A DNA stretch of 64,000 bases from Acidobacteriota bacterium (GTDB taxonomy: Bacteria > Acidobacteriota > Terriglobia > Terriglobales > Acidobacteriaceae). The stretch spans positions 1-64,000 of the forward strand of contig JAFDVQ010000013.1 in the NCBI GenBank assembly GCA_018268915.1, read 5' to 3'. Position numbers and translations under genes: made by a program. Below, piece after piece: positions 32,369-40,944 of this stretch; position 1 is the first letter of the stretch; every line of letters begins with the position of its first letter. The notes beneath the pieces are model-generated. The model saw only the letters and a list, made by a program, of their open reading frames with translations. It was not told where the DNA came from and did not search any database.

Positions 32369-33892
32369 ATGAACCGGTTGTCGAGAACCATTTCTGCGTT
32401 GGCGCTGGCATCGCTGGCACTCTCAGGAGTCACGGCCCAGGCCAAAAAAGACAAGCAGCCCAAGCACAAGAAGAATCAGGACTTGAGCGCCAATCCCTTG
32501 GCCAATGTCAAATCGAAGCAGCCCGATAAGGAGCTCTTCGACAAGGCGATGATCGCCATGAAGAAGGGGCGCTATGACGTGGCCCGTCTCGACCTGCAGA
32601 CCATGCTCAATACTTACCCTGACTCCGAGTTCCGAATGCGCGCCAAGCTGGCCGTTGGCGATAGCTGGTTCAAAGAAGGCGGCACTGCCGCCCTGACCCA
32701 GGCTGAGGCCGAGTACAAGGACTTCATCACCTTCTTCCCACAGGCGCCGGAAGCCGCCGAAGCGCAGATGAAGGTGGGCGACATTTACTACCAGCAGATG
32801 GAGAAGCCGGACCGCGACTTCAATAATGCAGAAAACGCGGAACGTGAGTACCGGAACATGATTAACATGTTCCCCGATTCCAAGCTAATCCCCCGTGCGA
32901 AACAGAAGCTCCGCGACGTTCAGGAGGTCATGGCCGAGCGCGAGGCAACAATCGGCATCTACTACGAGGGCAAGGAAAACTACACGGCTGCAATTGCCCG
33001 TCTCCAGACCGTAGTCGATACCTTCCCGCTCTATTCCAAGAGCGATCAGGCGCTGCTGGCGATTGGCGACGCTTACGCCGGTCAGGCGCGTATGGTGCAG
33101 ATCGCACCGGGCTTGAAGGGCGACGTTCGGGAGCGGCTCCACACCATGTACGAAGATCGGGCCGCTAAAGCTTACGCTAAGGTGATCACACGCTACCCAA
33201 TGGCTCCGCACGTGGAAGACGCCCGCGACCGCCTCGTAGCGATGAACCGGCCAGTGCCCGAGCCGACCGATGCCGCTGTGGCCGAGAGCGATGCTGAGCA
33301 GAAGAGCCAACGCCCGCTTCGCTTTACGGACAATATCCTCGGTGTTATCAAGCACGGCCCCACCGTCGTGCAGTCCGCTCACGTTGGGGAGCCTTCGCTC
33401 GACGATCCGAAGCGCACGGTTGCACCGGACATTAACAAGCAAAACATCGATCTCTACAACGAAGCCGCAAACGCCGGCAGGCCTACAGAGCCGGCTGCCG
33501 TCACGCCGACCGGTCCCAACGAGCCACCGCGCAGCGACCAGCCCTCCACCGCTCCGCTGCAGATGTCAGCTCCCGCTGGTGGAACGGGCGTGGGTGTTTC
33601 AGTTGTAAACGCTCCTAATGGTGACACCACGACAGATGGAAGCGCAGCACCCGCGGCTGGCTCCGGGAATGCCAGCCCGCTCGTGAAGTCCGTAGGGCCG
33701 ACGGATTCGACACTGCCCGCGGTCGACAAACCTGCGGATGCTCCGGATCAAGTCAACGACATCCGGCCTGGGACCGCGCAGCAGCAGACAGCCGCCACCG
33801 AAAAACAGAAGAAGACGAAGGCCGACCTCGACGAGGAGTCTTCGAGCAAGAAGAAAAAGAAGAAGGGCCTGAAAAAGATCAACCCGTTCTAG
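32369..33892 (+). CDS. bamD: BamD-like outer-membrane assembly protein with long C-terminal tail
   Basis: 507 aa. The signal sequence (LSRTISALALASLALSGVTAQA) lacks an obvious lipobox Cys, and a Lys-rich stretch follows. Residues 50-295 carry about five TPR units typical of BamD/ComL: KELFDKAMIAMKKGRYDVARLDLQTMLNTYPDSEFRMRAKLAVGDSWFKEGG, a FPQAPEAAEAQMKVGDIYYQ repeat, and KVITRYPMAPHVEDARDRL. The C-terminal 200 residues are disordered, Pro/Thr/Ala-rich, ending in a Lys-rich tail (KKKKKKGLKK). BamD is an essential BAM-complex subunit for beta-barrel insertion. The missing lipidation Cys and the tail are unusual. Transcription probably ends at the hairpin downstream. Confidence 0.8.
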   Translation: MNRLSRTISALALASLALSGVTAQAKKDKQPKHKKNQDLSANPLANVKSKQPDKELFDKAMIAMKKGRYDVARLDLQTMLNTYPDSEFRMRAKLAVGDSWFKEGGTAALTQAEAEYKDFITFFPQAPEAAEAQMKVGDIYYQQMEKPDRDFNNAENAEREYRNMINMFPDSKLIPRAKQKLRDVQEVMAEREATIGIYYEGKENYTAAIARLQTVVDTFPLYSKSDQALLAIGDAYAGQARMVQIAPGLKGDVRERLHTMYEDRAAKAYAKVITRYPMAPHVEDARDRLVAMNRPVPEPTDAAVAESDAEQKSQRPLRFTDNILGVIKHGPTVVQSAHVGEPSLDDPKRTVAPDINKQNIDLYNEAANAGRPTEPAAVTPTGPNEPPRSDQPSTAPLQMSAPAGGTGVGVSVVNAPNGDTTTDGSAAPAAGSGNASPLVKSVGPTDSTLPAVDKPADAPDQVNDIRPGTAQQQTAATEKQKKTKADLDEESSSKKKKKKGLKKINPF

Positions 33893-33917
33893 AAACAGGG
33901 GACAAGGGAACTAGTCA

Positions 33918-33951
33918 GGGCCGCATTCGAACGGATGCGGTCCTTGCTTTT
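33918..33951 (+). terminator. intrinsic terminator after the bamD-like gene
   Basis: GGGCCGCAT and ATGCGGTCC form a 9-bp stem (one G-U) with an 8-base loop, followed by TTGCTTTT. It lies 26 bases after the stop and closes the tldE-to-bamD transcript. Confidence 0.7.
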
Positions 33952-33974
33952 GCTATCGGCTATGAGTTCGGGTG

Positions 33975-34018
33975 CTCAGAGCCTGATCTGAGTTTGTCGA
34001 AGGGTCTCGGGTGCGAGA
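33975..34018. repeat. palindromic motif cluster with dispersed-repeat core
   Basis: CTCAGA (33975-33980) and TCTGAG (33987-33992) are inverted. The overlapping CTGAGTTTGTCGAAGG (33988-34003) closely resembles the CTGAGCTTGTCGAAGG motif scattered through many bacterial genomes. TCTCG/CGAGA form a further small stem at 34005-34018. The cluster sits between the terminator and valS and encodes nothing. Confidence 0.4.
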
Positions 34019-34126
34019 ACCGGGGATTTCTATTGAATCTGTTAGAGTTGAGATAGTCCTCTCGCCTGAAATCCTTGTTCTGATCAGGGTTTCCGGGCAT
34101 TCTCCCGGGGACAGCCTATAAGTCCA

Positions 34127-36892
34127 ATGCCTCACGATCTGCCCAAAGCGTACGACCCGACCGCCATTGAAGACCACTGGGCCGAGTACTGGGTGCGAGA
34201 GAAGCTTTTCTCCCAGCCAACTCCGTCAAACGGCGATCAAGGCGGCGCGCCCTTCGACATCCTCCTCCCTCCACCGAACGTCACTGGCCGCCTGCACATG
34301 GGCCACATGCTCAACCAGACGGAGATGGACATCCTCACGCGCTGGCACCGCATGAAGGGGGATCGCGCGCTGTGGCTCCCGGGCACCGACCACGCCGGCA
34401 TTGCCACCCAGATGATGGTGGAGCGGCAACTCGCCACCGAGGGAAAAAAGCGGCAGGAGATGGGCCGCGAGGCGTTCATCGAGCGCGTGTGGGAGTGGAA
34501 GCGCCACTACGGCGGAGCCATCCTCGACCAGATGAAGCGCCTCGGCGCGTCGGTCGACTGGGATCGCGAGTATTTCACCATGGACGAGCGGCTTTCGGTC
34601 GCCGTCCGCGAGGCTTTCGTCAAGCTCTACGAACAGGGCCTGATCTATCGCGGCGCATACATCGTGAACTGGTGCCCGCGCTGCCAGACCGCCATCAGCG
34701 ATTTGGAAGTGGTCTACGACGAGCACAAGGGACACCTCTGGGAGATTCGCTATCCGGTGATCGGCGGGGACGGCAAAGACACGGGCGAATTCTTGACGAT
34801 TGCGACCACACGGCCCGAGACCATGCTTGGCGACGTTGCGGTTGCCATCCATCCAGAGGACGAACGCTACACGCATCTGCACGGCAAAAAGCTGCGCCTG
34901 CCTCTGGTGGATCGCGAAATCCCCATCATCACGGACGACTGGGTGAGCCGCGACTTCGGAACTGGCGCGGTCAAGGTCACGCCTGCGCACGACCCCAACG
35001 ACTTTGCCCTCGGCCAGCGCCACAATCTGCCATCCATCAACGTGATGGACGATACGGCCCACATCAACGAAGCAGGCGGCAAGTACAAGGGCCTCGATCG
35101 TTTTGTCGCACGCAAAGAAATCGTCGCCGATCTCGAAGCACAGGGCCTCCTGGCAGGCATTAAGGACCACGTGAACAATATCGGCCACTGCGACCGCTGC
35201 AAGACGATCGTCGAGCCCCGTCTCTCCCTGCAGTGGTTCATCAAAATCCAGCCCCTCGCCGACAAAGCAATCGCGGCGGTCAAAGAAGGCCACATCAAGT
35301 TCACGCCGGAGATGTATGCGAAGACCTACCTGAACTGGATGGAAAACATCCATGACTGGTGTATTTCGCGCCAGCTCTGGTGGGGCCACCGAATTCCGGC
35401 ATGGCATTGCTCCGCGTGCCACAAAACGACCGTGAGCCGCGAGGACGCCTCCAAGTGCAGCCATTGCGGCTCGGACAAGATCGAGCAGTCGACGGATGTT
35501 CTCGACACCTGGTTCTCTTCCGGCTTGCTGCCGGTATCCGTCTTCGGCTGGCCGAACATCACGTCCGAGAATCGTCAGGACTTCGACGCGTTCTATCCGA
35601 CAAGCCTTCTCGTCACCGGCTTCGACATCCTCTTCTTCTGGGTGGCCCGCATGATCATGATGGGCTGCTGGTTCTCGCTTGACGTTCCGATGCCCGATGG
35701 GTCGCCGCGTTCGCTGGCGGAATCCGTTCCGTTCCGCGAGGTCTACATCCACGCTCTGGTGCGCGACGCCAACCGCGAGAAGATGTCGAAGACCAAGGGC
35801 AACGTCATCGATCCAATCGAGATCGTGAAGCAGTACGGCACGGATGCGGTTCGTTTCACGCTGGCATCGATGGCCTCACCCGGCACCGACATCGCTTTCA
35901 ACGTCGCCCGGACCGAAGGCTATCGAGCTTTCGCCAACAAAATCTGGAATGCCGCGCGCTTTATGTTCATGAACATCGATCGCGCTGCGGAAGTTGACAT
36001 CACCATCGATACGGCTGTGCTCGGATCGATGCCAACGGCCGAAGTCAATGCGCCGCTTGAATCCCGCTGGATCGTTGCCGAGTTTCACGCGGCAGCCGAC
36101 AACGTCAATCAGGCGCTGGCCAGTTACCGCTTCGACGACGCTGCGAATGCAATCTATCAGTTCTTCTGGGGCAGCTTCTGCGACTGGTATCTCGAAATCG
36201 TGAAACTGAGTCTCGACTTCAATGAGGGTGCTGACAAGGACCGCACGAAGTCGGCTCTGACGACTCTCGTCAGCGTGTTCGAGGCTTCGCTCAGGCTGCT
36301 CTCGCCGTTCATGCCTTTCCTCACGGAGGAGGTCTGGCATGCGGTCTACGATGGCAATCCGCCGGCGAAGTCGATCGCATTGACACGTTTTCCCGTTGCT
36401 TCCAGCTCTGCATCGCCATCAACCGCGACCGAGCAGATGAGCCTCCTGCAGGGTCTAATCGTCGAAATCCGCGCCGTGCGAAAAGAGATCGGCGTGGAAG
36501 AGAAGGCGGTTGTTCCGATTGAGCTGCGCATCTACGAGAAAATGAAAGCGGTTGTCAGGCAGAACTCCGCAATCGTGGAACGCCTCGCCCGGGTCAGCGA
36601 GGTTCGCTTTGTCGATCAGATCTCTGCCGGCCTTGCCAAACACGCGACGCCGCAATTCGATGTTGCCGTTGTATACGAGCGCAAAATCGACGTGGCTGCC
36701 GAGTGCGAAAAGCTCAACAAGGAAATCGCCAAGCAGGAGAAGAACGTCGCCAACGCCGATCGCCAGCTTGGCAACCCGACTTACATCGCCAAGGCGCCAC
36801 CGCATATCGTCGAAGGCTTGAAAAAGCAGCGTGACGAAGCACAACACCTGCTCGACAAGCTGCGCGGCGATCGCGGTTCTCTCGGCTGCTGA
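34127..36892 (+). CDS. valS: valyl-tRNA synthetase
   Basis: 921 aa, class I aminoacyl-tRNA synthetase. The HIGH-type motif is in PPNVTGRLHMGHML (about 45-60) and the KMSKS loop in NREKMSKTKGNVIDP (about 550). The CP1 editing domain carries TRPETMLGDVAVAIHP, and the zinc-finger-like CDRCKT and CSACHK/CSHCGS pairs are visible. The C-terminus has the valine-specific coiled coil (AECEKLNKEIAKQEKNVANADRQL). Length is normal. No T-box leader is seen upstream. It leads the compact valS-to-comEC run. Confidence 0.96.
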   Translation: MPHDLPKAYDPTAIEDHWAEYWVREKLFSQPTPSNGDQGGAPFDILLPPPNVTGRLHMGHMLNQTEMDILTRWHRMKGDRALWLPGTDHAGIATQMMVERQLATEGKKRQEMGREAFIERVWEWKRHYGGAILDQMKRLGASVDWDREYFTMDERLSVAVREAFVKLYEQGLIYRGAYIVNWCPRCQTAISDLEVVYDEHKGHLWEIRYPVIGGDGKDTGEFLTIATTRPETMLGDVAVAIHPEDERYTHLHGKKLRLPLVDREIPIITDDWVSRDFGTGAVKVTPAHDPNDFALGQRHNLPSINVMDDTAHINEAGGKYKGLDRFVARKEIVADLEAQGLLAGIKDHVNNIGHCDRCKTIVEPRLSLQWFIKIQPLADKAIAAVKEGHIKFTPEMYAKTYLNWMENIHDWCISRQLWWGHRIPAWHCSACHKTTVSREDASKCSHCGSDKIEQSTDVLDTWFSSGLLPVSVFGWPNITSENRQDFDAFYPTSLLVTGFDILFFWVARMIMMGCWFSLDVPMPDGSPRSLAESVPFREVYIHALVRDANREKMSKTKGNVIDPIEIVKQYGTDAVRFTLASMASPGTDIAFNVARTEGYRAFANKIWNAARFMFMNIDRAAEVDITIDTAVLGSMPTAEVNAPLESRWIVAEFHAAADNVNQALASYRFDDAANAIYQFFWGSFCDWYLEIVKLSLDFNEGADKDRTKSALTTLVSVFEASLRLLSPFMPFLTEEVWHAVYDGNPPAKSIALTRFPVASSSASPSTATEQMSLLQGLIVEIRAVRKEIGVEEKAVVPIELRIYEKMKAVVRQNSAIVERLARVSEVRFVDQISAGLAKHATPQFDVAVVYERKIDVAAECEKLNKEIAKQEKNVANADRQLGNPTYIAKAPPHIVEGLKKQRDEAQHLLDKLRGDRGSLGC

Positions 36893-36905
36893 GCAGAGTC
36901 GGACC

Positions 36906-37670
36906 ATGGCCTGCGTTTGCAGAACCTGCCTCGGACACTTCCCCGTGCTGGGGATCGCCGATCCGCCACGCTCGAAAGCTGCGATTCACAAGGCGTATCG
37001 CACGGCGGCTAAGCTCTGGCATCCCGACCGCTACGAGAATAACCAGCGCAAGCGGCTCGAGGCAGAAGAGCAATTCAAGCGTATCCAGGTCGCGTACCGA
37101 GAGCTATGCGAGCACTTTGATGAGCCGCAGCGCCGCTTTATGGTAAAGCAGTACCGCAGCCGCGACATCAAAGATGTATACGACGCGGAAAGATTTGCCC
37201 GAGCTGCCGCGCCGCCGACGATCTTCTTTGGCGACGCGCATCACTGCTTTTCGATTGCGCACTTCCCGGAAGGAGTGGAGAGAATCATTGTCGCCTCTGC
37301 CCTTGGGGGTGCTGAATCGCCGGTCGGCTTCGTCAACCTGTCAGGCGCGATGCATGAGCAAGACCTTCCGGAGCGGTACATCCTGCTCACAAATCATCGC
37401 TTCTTTCTCCGCGACTCCAGCGAGTTGGTCAATGTGCTCTGGTATGCCGACCTCGGCCAGATCCGCTATATCGACCGCCACGCTGAGAAGAAGCAGCGCC
37501 TGTCGCACCGCCTTTTCGGCTGGCTCCTCGACAAGGAGCGCCGATTTACCCTGAAAATCGACCGGCGTGACGGTACCGAGTTCTATTCCCTGAAAGACAC
37601 CCCGGATGACAGGGTCAAGAAAGTTATTTATAACTTTCTCCAGCAGATGAGAGCCGAATCATGGCTTTAA
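36906..37670 (+). CDS. J-domain protein with N-terminal cysteines
   Basis: 254 aa from the ATG at 36906, 13 bases after valS. Three Cys lie at the start (ACVCRTC). The J domain (about 13-80) contains the diagnostic HPD in AKLWHPDRYENN, with helices AAIHKAYRTAAK and AEEQFKRIQVAYREL. The C-terminal 150 residues, with FAIAHFPEG-like and EQDLPERYILLTNHRFFLRDSSELVNV segments, look beta-rich and PH-like. There are no Gly/Phe or CxxCxGxG repeats, so it is not a general DnaJ. It is probably a specialised DnaK co-chaperone. The partner is unknown. Confidence 0.78.
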   Translation: MACVCRTCLGHFPVLGIADPPRSKAAIHKAYRTAAKLWHPDRYENNQRKRLEAEEQFKRIQVAYRELCEHFDEPQRRFMVKQYRSRDIKDVYDAERFARAAAPPTIFFGDAHHCFSIAHFPEGVERIIVASALGGAESPVGFVNLSGAMHEQDLPERYILLTNHRFFLRDSSELVNVLWYADLGQIRYIDRHAEKKQRLSHRLFGWLLDKERRFTLKIDRRDGTEFYSLKDTPDDRVKKVIYNFLQQMRAESWL

Positions 37671-37689
37671 GTCATCGAAAGTAGAAAGC

Positions 37690-38580
37690 ATGGATTGGAA
37701 GAGCCACCGAATCGAAGCAGTCCTGGCGCAGGCCCTCGTTGAAGATCAGGCCGTGAGCGACGCCACGACCAACGTGACGATCGACCCCAACTTGCGAGCC
37801 ACTGCCTCGATCCTCGCCAAGCAGGATCTTGTCGTCGCCGGCCTCGGTGCGATTCCACGTTTCATTGAGATCTTTTCTCACCTGGATCCCCGCCCGACGG
37901 CGCATACTCGCTACGAGGTCGTCAGCCACGCTGAAATCTTCGATGGCGTCCGCGTCCGCAAGGGACAAGTTCTTGCTGTCATCCGCCACAATGCGCGCGT
38001 TCTTCTCAGCTGTGAGCGAGTGATTCTGAATCTGATGCAGCACCTCAGCGGAATTGCCACCTTCACCCGCCAGTACGTTGACGCGATTCAGGGAACCAAG
38101 GCTCGAATTCTCGATACTCGCAAGACGATGCCAGGGCTTCGCGCTCTTGAGAAGTACGCGGTTCTGTGCGGCGGCGGGACCAATCACCGACTCGACCTCG
38201 CCTCTGGGATCCTGATTAAGAACAATCACATCTCGCTCGGCGGAGGCCTTCGTGCCGCAGTGAAGAATGCCCTGGAGAAACGACAGCCTGGGAATCGTGT
38301 GCAGGTCGAGGTCCGCACGCAGCAGGAGCTCGAAGATGCTCTCGAAGTCGGGGCCGAAGCCATTCTGCTCGACAACATGACACCCGAGCAGATCAAGACT
38401 GCAGTGGAGCGCATCCGCAAGGAGAGTCGCTGGATTCCCATCGAAGCTTCCGGAGGAATTGCGCTGGAAAACGTCCGTGCCTACGCAGAAGCCGGCCCCG
38501 ATTTCATCAGTGTTGGCGCGCTCACGCACTCCGCCAAGGCAGCAGATATCTCCATGAGCATCGTCGCGGAGCAGGCGTAG
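37690..38580 (+). CDS. nadC: nicotinate-nucleotide diphosphorylase (quinolinate phosphoribosyltransferase)
   Basis: 296 aa. It makes nicotinate mononucleotide from quinolinate and PRPP in de novo NAD synthesis. Signatures are EDQAVSDATTNVTIDPN, then AGLGAIPRF, RVILNLMQHLSGIATFTRQYVD (about 115-135), ARILDTRKTMPGLRALEKYAVLCGGGTNHR, the DLASGILIKNNHI block and VEVRTQQELEDALEVGAEAILLDNM. The C-terminus GPDFISVGALTHSA is conserved. It ends one base before birA. Confidence 0.95.
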   Translation: MDWKSHRIEAVLAQALVEDQAVSDATTNVTIDPNLRATASILAKQDLVVAGLGAIPRFIEIFSHLDPRPTAHTRYEVVSHAEIFDGVRVRKGQVLAVIRHNARVLLSCERVILNLMQHLSGIATFTRQYVDAIQGTKARILDTRKTMPGLRALEKYAVLCGGGTNHRLDLASGILIKNNHISLGGGLRAAVKNALEKRQPGNRVQVEVRTQQELEDALEVGAEAILLDNMTPEQIKTAVERIRKESRWIPIEASGGIALENVRAYAEAGPDFISVGALTHSAKAADISMSIVAEQA

Positions 38581-38581
38581 C

Positions 38582-39391
38582 GTGTACGACGTTGCAGCGC
38601 TCGAAGGCGCCTTTGCGCGGAGTATCTATTCGGGCAAATTCCACTACACCGCCGTCACGGGTTCGACGAATACCGACGCTGTCGAAGCTGCCCGTGCCGG
38701 AGCTCCGCACGGTTCTGTATTCTTTACCGACGAGCAGACCGCTGGACGCGGACGAGGCGACCACGGCTGGCAATCCGCCGCAGCTCAGGGTCTATATGTT
38801 TCGGTGATTCTGCGGCCAAGCATCGACGCTGAACACATGCCGCTGATACCGCTTGCAGCAGGGTTGGCAGCAGCGCAGGCCATCGGCATCACAGCCGGCC
38901 GACAGATCGATCTTCGATGGCCCAACGATCTTCTCATCGGCCATCGCAAAGCTGGCGGAATTCTGGTTGAGTCGAAGACCGAGTCGGGAATGCCAAGCTT
39001 CGCTGTCGTGGGAATCGGCATCAATGTGCATCAGCGTTCGTTCGATCCAGATCTTACCACGCCTGCAACTTCTCTCGAGCTGGAAGCTGGACGCAAGATC
39101 AGCCGCCAGGTGCTGCTCATCTCCCTGCTAGAATCGCTGCAGCACGAGACCTGGGCGCTTCAGGATGCAGGCTTGCGAGCGGCGATCACAGCGCGGGTAG
39201 CATTCATGTCGTCGTGGGTGTCAAACCGCCGGGTCGAGGTTCACGGACCTCAGGCATGCATCGGCACGACAGCCGGACTCGATGAGCACGGCTTTCTCCT
39301 GGTCCGCACCGAGAGCGGAATTGTAACTGTGCAAACTGGCGGGATCCGCGCAGCCAACGAAGATAAGGAAGACAATGCTGCTGGCAGTTGA
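38582..39391 (+). CDS. birA: biotin-[acetyl-CoA-carboxylase] ligase
   Basis: 269 aa from a GTG. It attaches biotin to the carboxyl-carrier protein. The catalytic domain is visible as VTGSTNTDAVEAARAG, then EQTAGRGRGDHGWQSAAAQGLYVSVIL (biotin/ATP-binding loop), LRWPNDLLIGHRKAGGILVES and VVGIGINVHQ. The C-terminal SH3-like domain lies at about 215-262. The N-terminal DNA-binding HTH of bifunctional BirA is absent, so it is probably a monofunctional ligase (class I). It overlaps coaX by 17 bases. Confidence 0.93.
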   Translation: MYDVAALEGAFARSIYSGKFHYTAVTGSTNTDAVEAARAGAPHGSVFFTDEQTAGRGRGDHGWQSAAAQGLYVSVILRPSIDAEHMPLIPLAAGLAAAQAIGITAGRQIDLRWPNDLLIGHRKAGGILVESKTESGMPSFAVVGIGINVHQRSFDPDLTTPATSLELEAGRKISRQVLLISLLESLQHETWALQDAGLRAAITARVAFMSSWVSNRRVEVHGPQACIGTTAGLDEHGFLLVRTESGIVTVQTGGIRAANEDKEDNAAGS

Positions 39392-40220
39392 TGTAGGAAA
39401 CACCAACACAGTCCTCGGTCTTTACCGCCTCGACGAACAGGCCGGACTTCCTCCCAAAGGCAAACCTGTACCGGCGAAGGAAAGATTCGATCTGGCTGCG
39501 CATTGGCGCATCACTACTCACCGCACCCAAACAGTCGACGAGTACGGAGTCTTCTTCGTAAAGCTTTTCGAGATGAATGGCCTTTCCCCCAGCCAGGTGA
39601 CGAACATCATCATCGCCTCTGTCGTTCCGCCGCTCGATTCAACTCTTCGCCAGGTCTGCGAAACCTACTTTCATCTCGAGCCGCTATTTGTCGAACCCGG
39701 CATCAAGACCGGAATGCCCGCACTTGTCGATAATCCAACGGAACTCGGCGCCGATCGCATCGCCGACTGCATCGCTGCCATCGAGCGATATGGCGGACCC
39801 TGCATCGTCGTTGATTTCGGCACTGCAACGAAGTTCGAGGTGATCTCAGAGAAGGGCGAGTATCTCGGAGGTGCCATTGCTCCCGGCCTCGGCCTCAGTG
39901 CGGAAGCGCTTTTCTCTCGCGCCGCGCGCCTCAGCCGCGTCGACATCAAACGGCCTGCAAAAGTGATCGGCACCAACACTGTCGGCCACCTGCAGAGCGG
40001 CGTTTACTACGGCTACATCGGCCTCGTCGACGGCATGCTTGAGCGCATCTTCGCCGAACTTGGGCACAAGCCGCGCGTGATTGCCGCTGGTGGCCTCGCC
40101 CGCATGGTCGCTGCCGACTCTCGATACATTAGCGAAATCGACGACCTGCTGACACTCGACGGGCTTCGTATCCTTTTCGAGCGGAACCGGAATGCACGTC
40201 TTCGCGGACGCGCGCATTGA
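39375..40220 (+). CDS. coaX: type III pantothenate kinase
   Basis: 281 aa, CoaX, ASKHA fold, first step of CoA biosynthesis. It has the N-terminal phosphate loop LLAVDVGNTNTVLGLY. The TNIIIASVVPPLD segment is near 75, NPTELGADRIADCIAAI near 120, VVDFGTATKFEVIS near 140 and GGAIAPGLGLSAEALFSRAARL near 160. VIGTNTVGHLQSGVYYGYIGLVDGML near 200 completes the signature. Insertion of about ten residues (QAGLPPKGKPV) in the early loop is minor. The stop lies inside the next gene. Confidence 0.94.
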   Translation: MLLAVDVGNTNTVLGLYRLDEQAGLPPKGKPVPAKERFDLAAHWRITTHRTQTVDEYGVFFVKLFEMNGLSPSQVTNIIIASVVPPLDSTLRQVCETYFHLEPLFVEPGIKTGMPALVDNPTELGADRIADCIAAIERYGGPCIVVDFGTATKFEVISEKGEYLGGAIAPGLGLSAEALFSRAARLSRVDIKRPAKVIGTNTVGHLQSGVYYGYIGLVDGMLERIFAELGHKPRVIAAGGLARMVAADSRYISEIDDLLTLDGLRILFERNRNARLRGRAH

Positions 40221-40944
40221 AACTGCTTTGCAAAATTACTTTAATTACTTTACCGAAATCGAGGAACGCTTTCAGCAGCGGCGCGGATCGATACTTCTGC
40301 TCTCAACACTTGACTGGGCATTGATCGAAACCTGGCGTGATGCGGGCATTCCGCTTGAAGCGGTACTGCGCGGAATTGACACCGCCTTCGACAAGTACGA
40401 GTCGCGACAGAAGCGCGGCAGAATGCGCCGCGTCAACGGACTCGCATGGTGCGCACAGGCCGTGATGGAAGCATCCGAAGAACTGCGAGAGGCCGGTGCC
40501 GGTACGGCACCGGCCTCGGCTGTCGATCAGGCTGACACCGGGTTCGATCATGATCGCGTCGCGTCTCATCTTGAGGCCGCGGCCGAAGCGCTTGAAGCTT
40601 CTACCATTGCTCACGATGCCTGCGCCGCAACAGCCAAACGAATTCGCGAGCTTGCCGCGGAAGCGCGTGAGGCGAAATCTTCGATGACTGCAGCAAAGGA
40701 GATGGAAGCTTTCGAGCGCATCCTCACCGTGCTTGAAGAAAAGCTGTTTGCGGCCCTCACAGCGGCCGCTCCCGAAGACTTGCTTGTGGCTCTCAAAGAA
40801 CATGGTGCCCGTGAGCTTGCGCCTTATCGCAGCCGTATGGGCGCTGTGCAACTGCGGCAGGTTGAGCATCAGTTTGTGCAGAAGCAACTCCTGGTTCACT
40901 ACAGCCTACCCCGGCTCAGCCTCTTCTATATGAGCCAGCAATGA
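40192..40944 (+). CDS. unrecognised helical protein (250 aa)
   Basis: I do not recognise a family. The start ATG at 40192 lies inside coaX (29-base overlap), and the stop overlaps the RlmD-like gene by four (ATGA). The protein is soluble and mainly helical: LQNYFNYFTEIEERFQQRRG, then IETWRDAGIPLEAVLRGIDTAFDKYES. An Ala/Glu-rich coiled-coil-like middle (VASHLEAAAEALEASTIAH) follows, and a C-terminal part (HQFVQKQLLVHYSLPRLSLFYMS). Its place between coaX and rlmD and the strict overlaps suggest a conserved housekeeping role in this lineage. Confidence 0.7.
   Translation: MHVFADARIETALQNYFNYFTEIEERFQQRRGSILLLSTLDWALIETWRDAGIPLEAVLRGIDTAFDKYESRQKRGRMRRVNGLAWCAQAVMEASEELREAGAGTAPASAVDQADTGFDHDRVASHLEAAAEALEASTIAHDACAATAKRIRELAAEAREAKSSMTAAKEMEAFERILTVLEEKLFAALTAAAPEDLLVALKEHGARELAPYRSRMGAVQLRQVEHQFVQKQLLVHYSLPRLSLFYMSQQ

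Noticed and set aside
33893..34126. T-box or leader riboswitch upstream of valS
   Set aside because: No T-box consensus or antiterminator pair is present; only small palindromes and a dispersed-repeat motif are seen.
34226..35752. 508-codon frame antisense to valS
   Set aside because: It is fully inside valS, a certain gene, and has the His/Asp/Val/Arg-rich composition of an antisense shadow in high-GC DNA.
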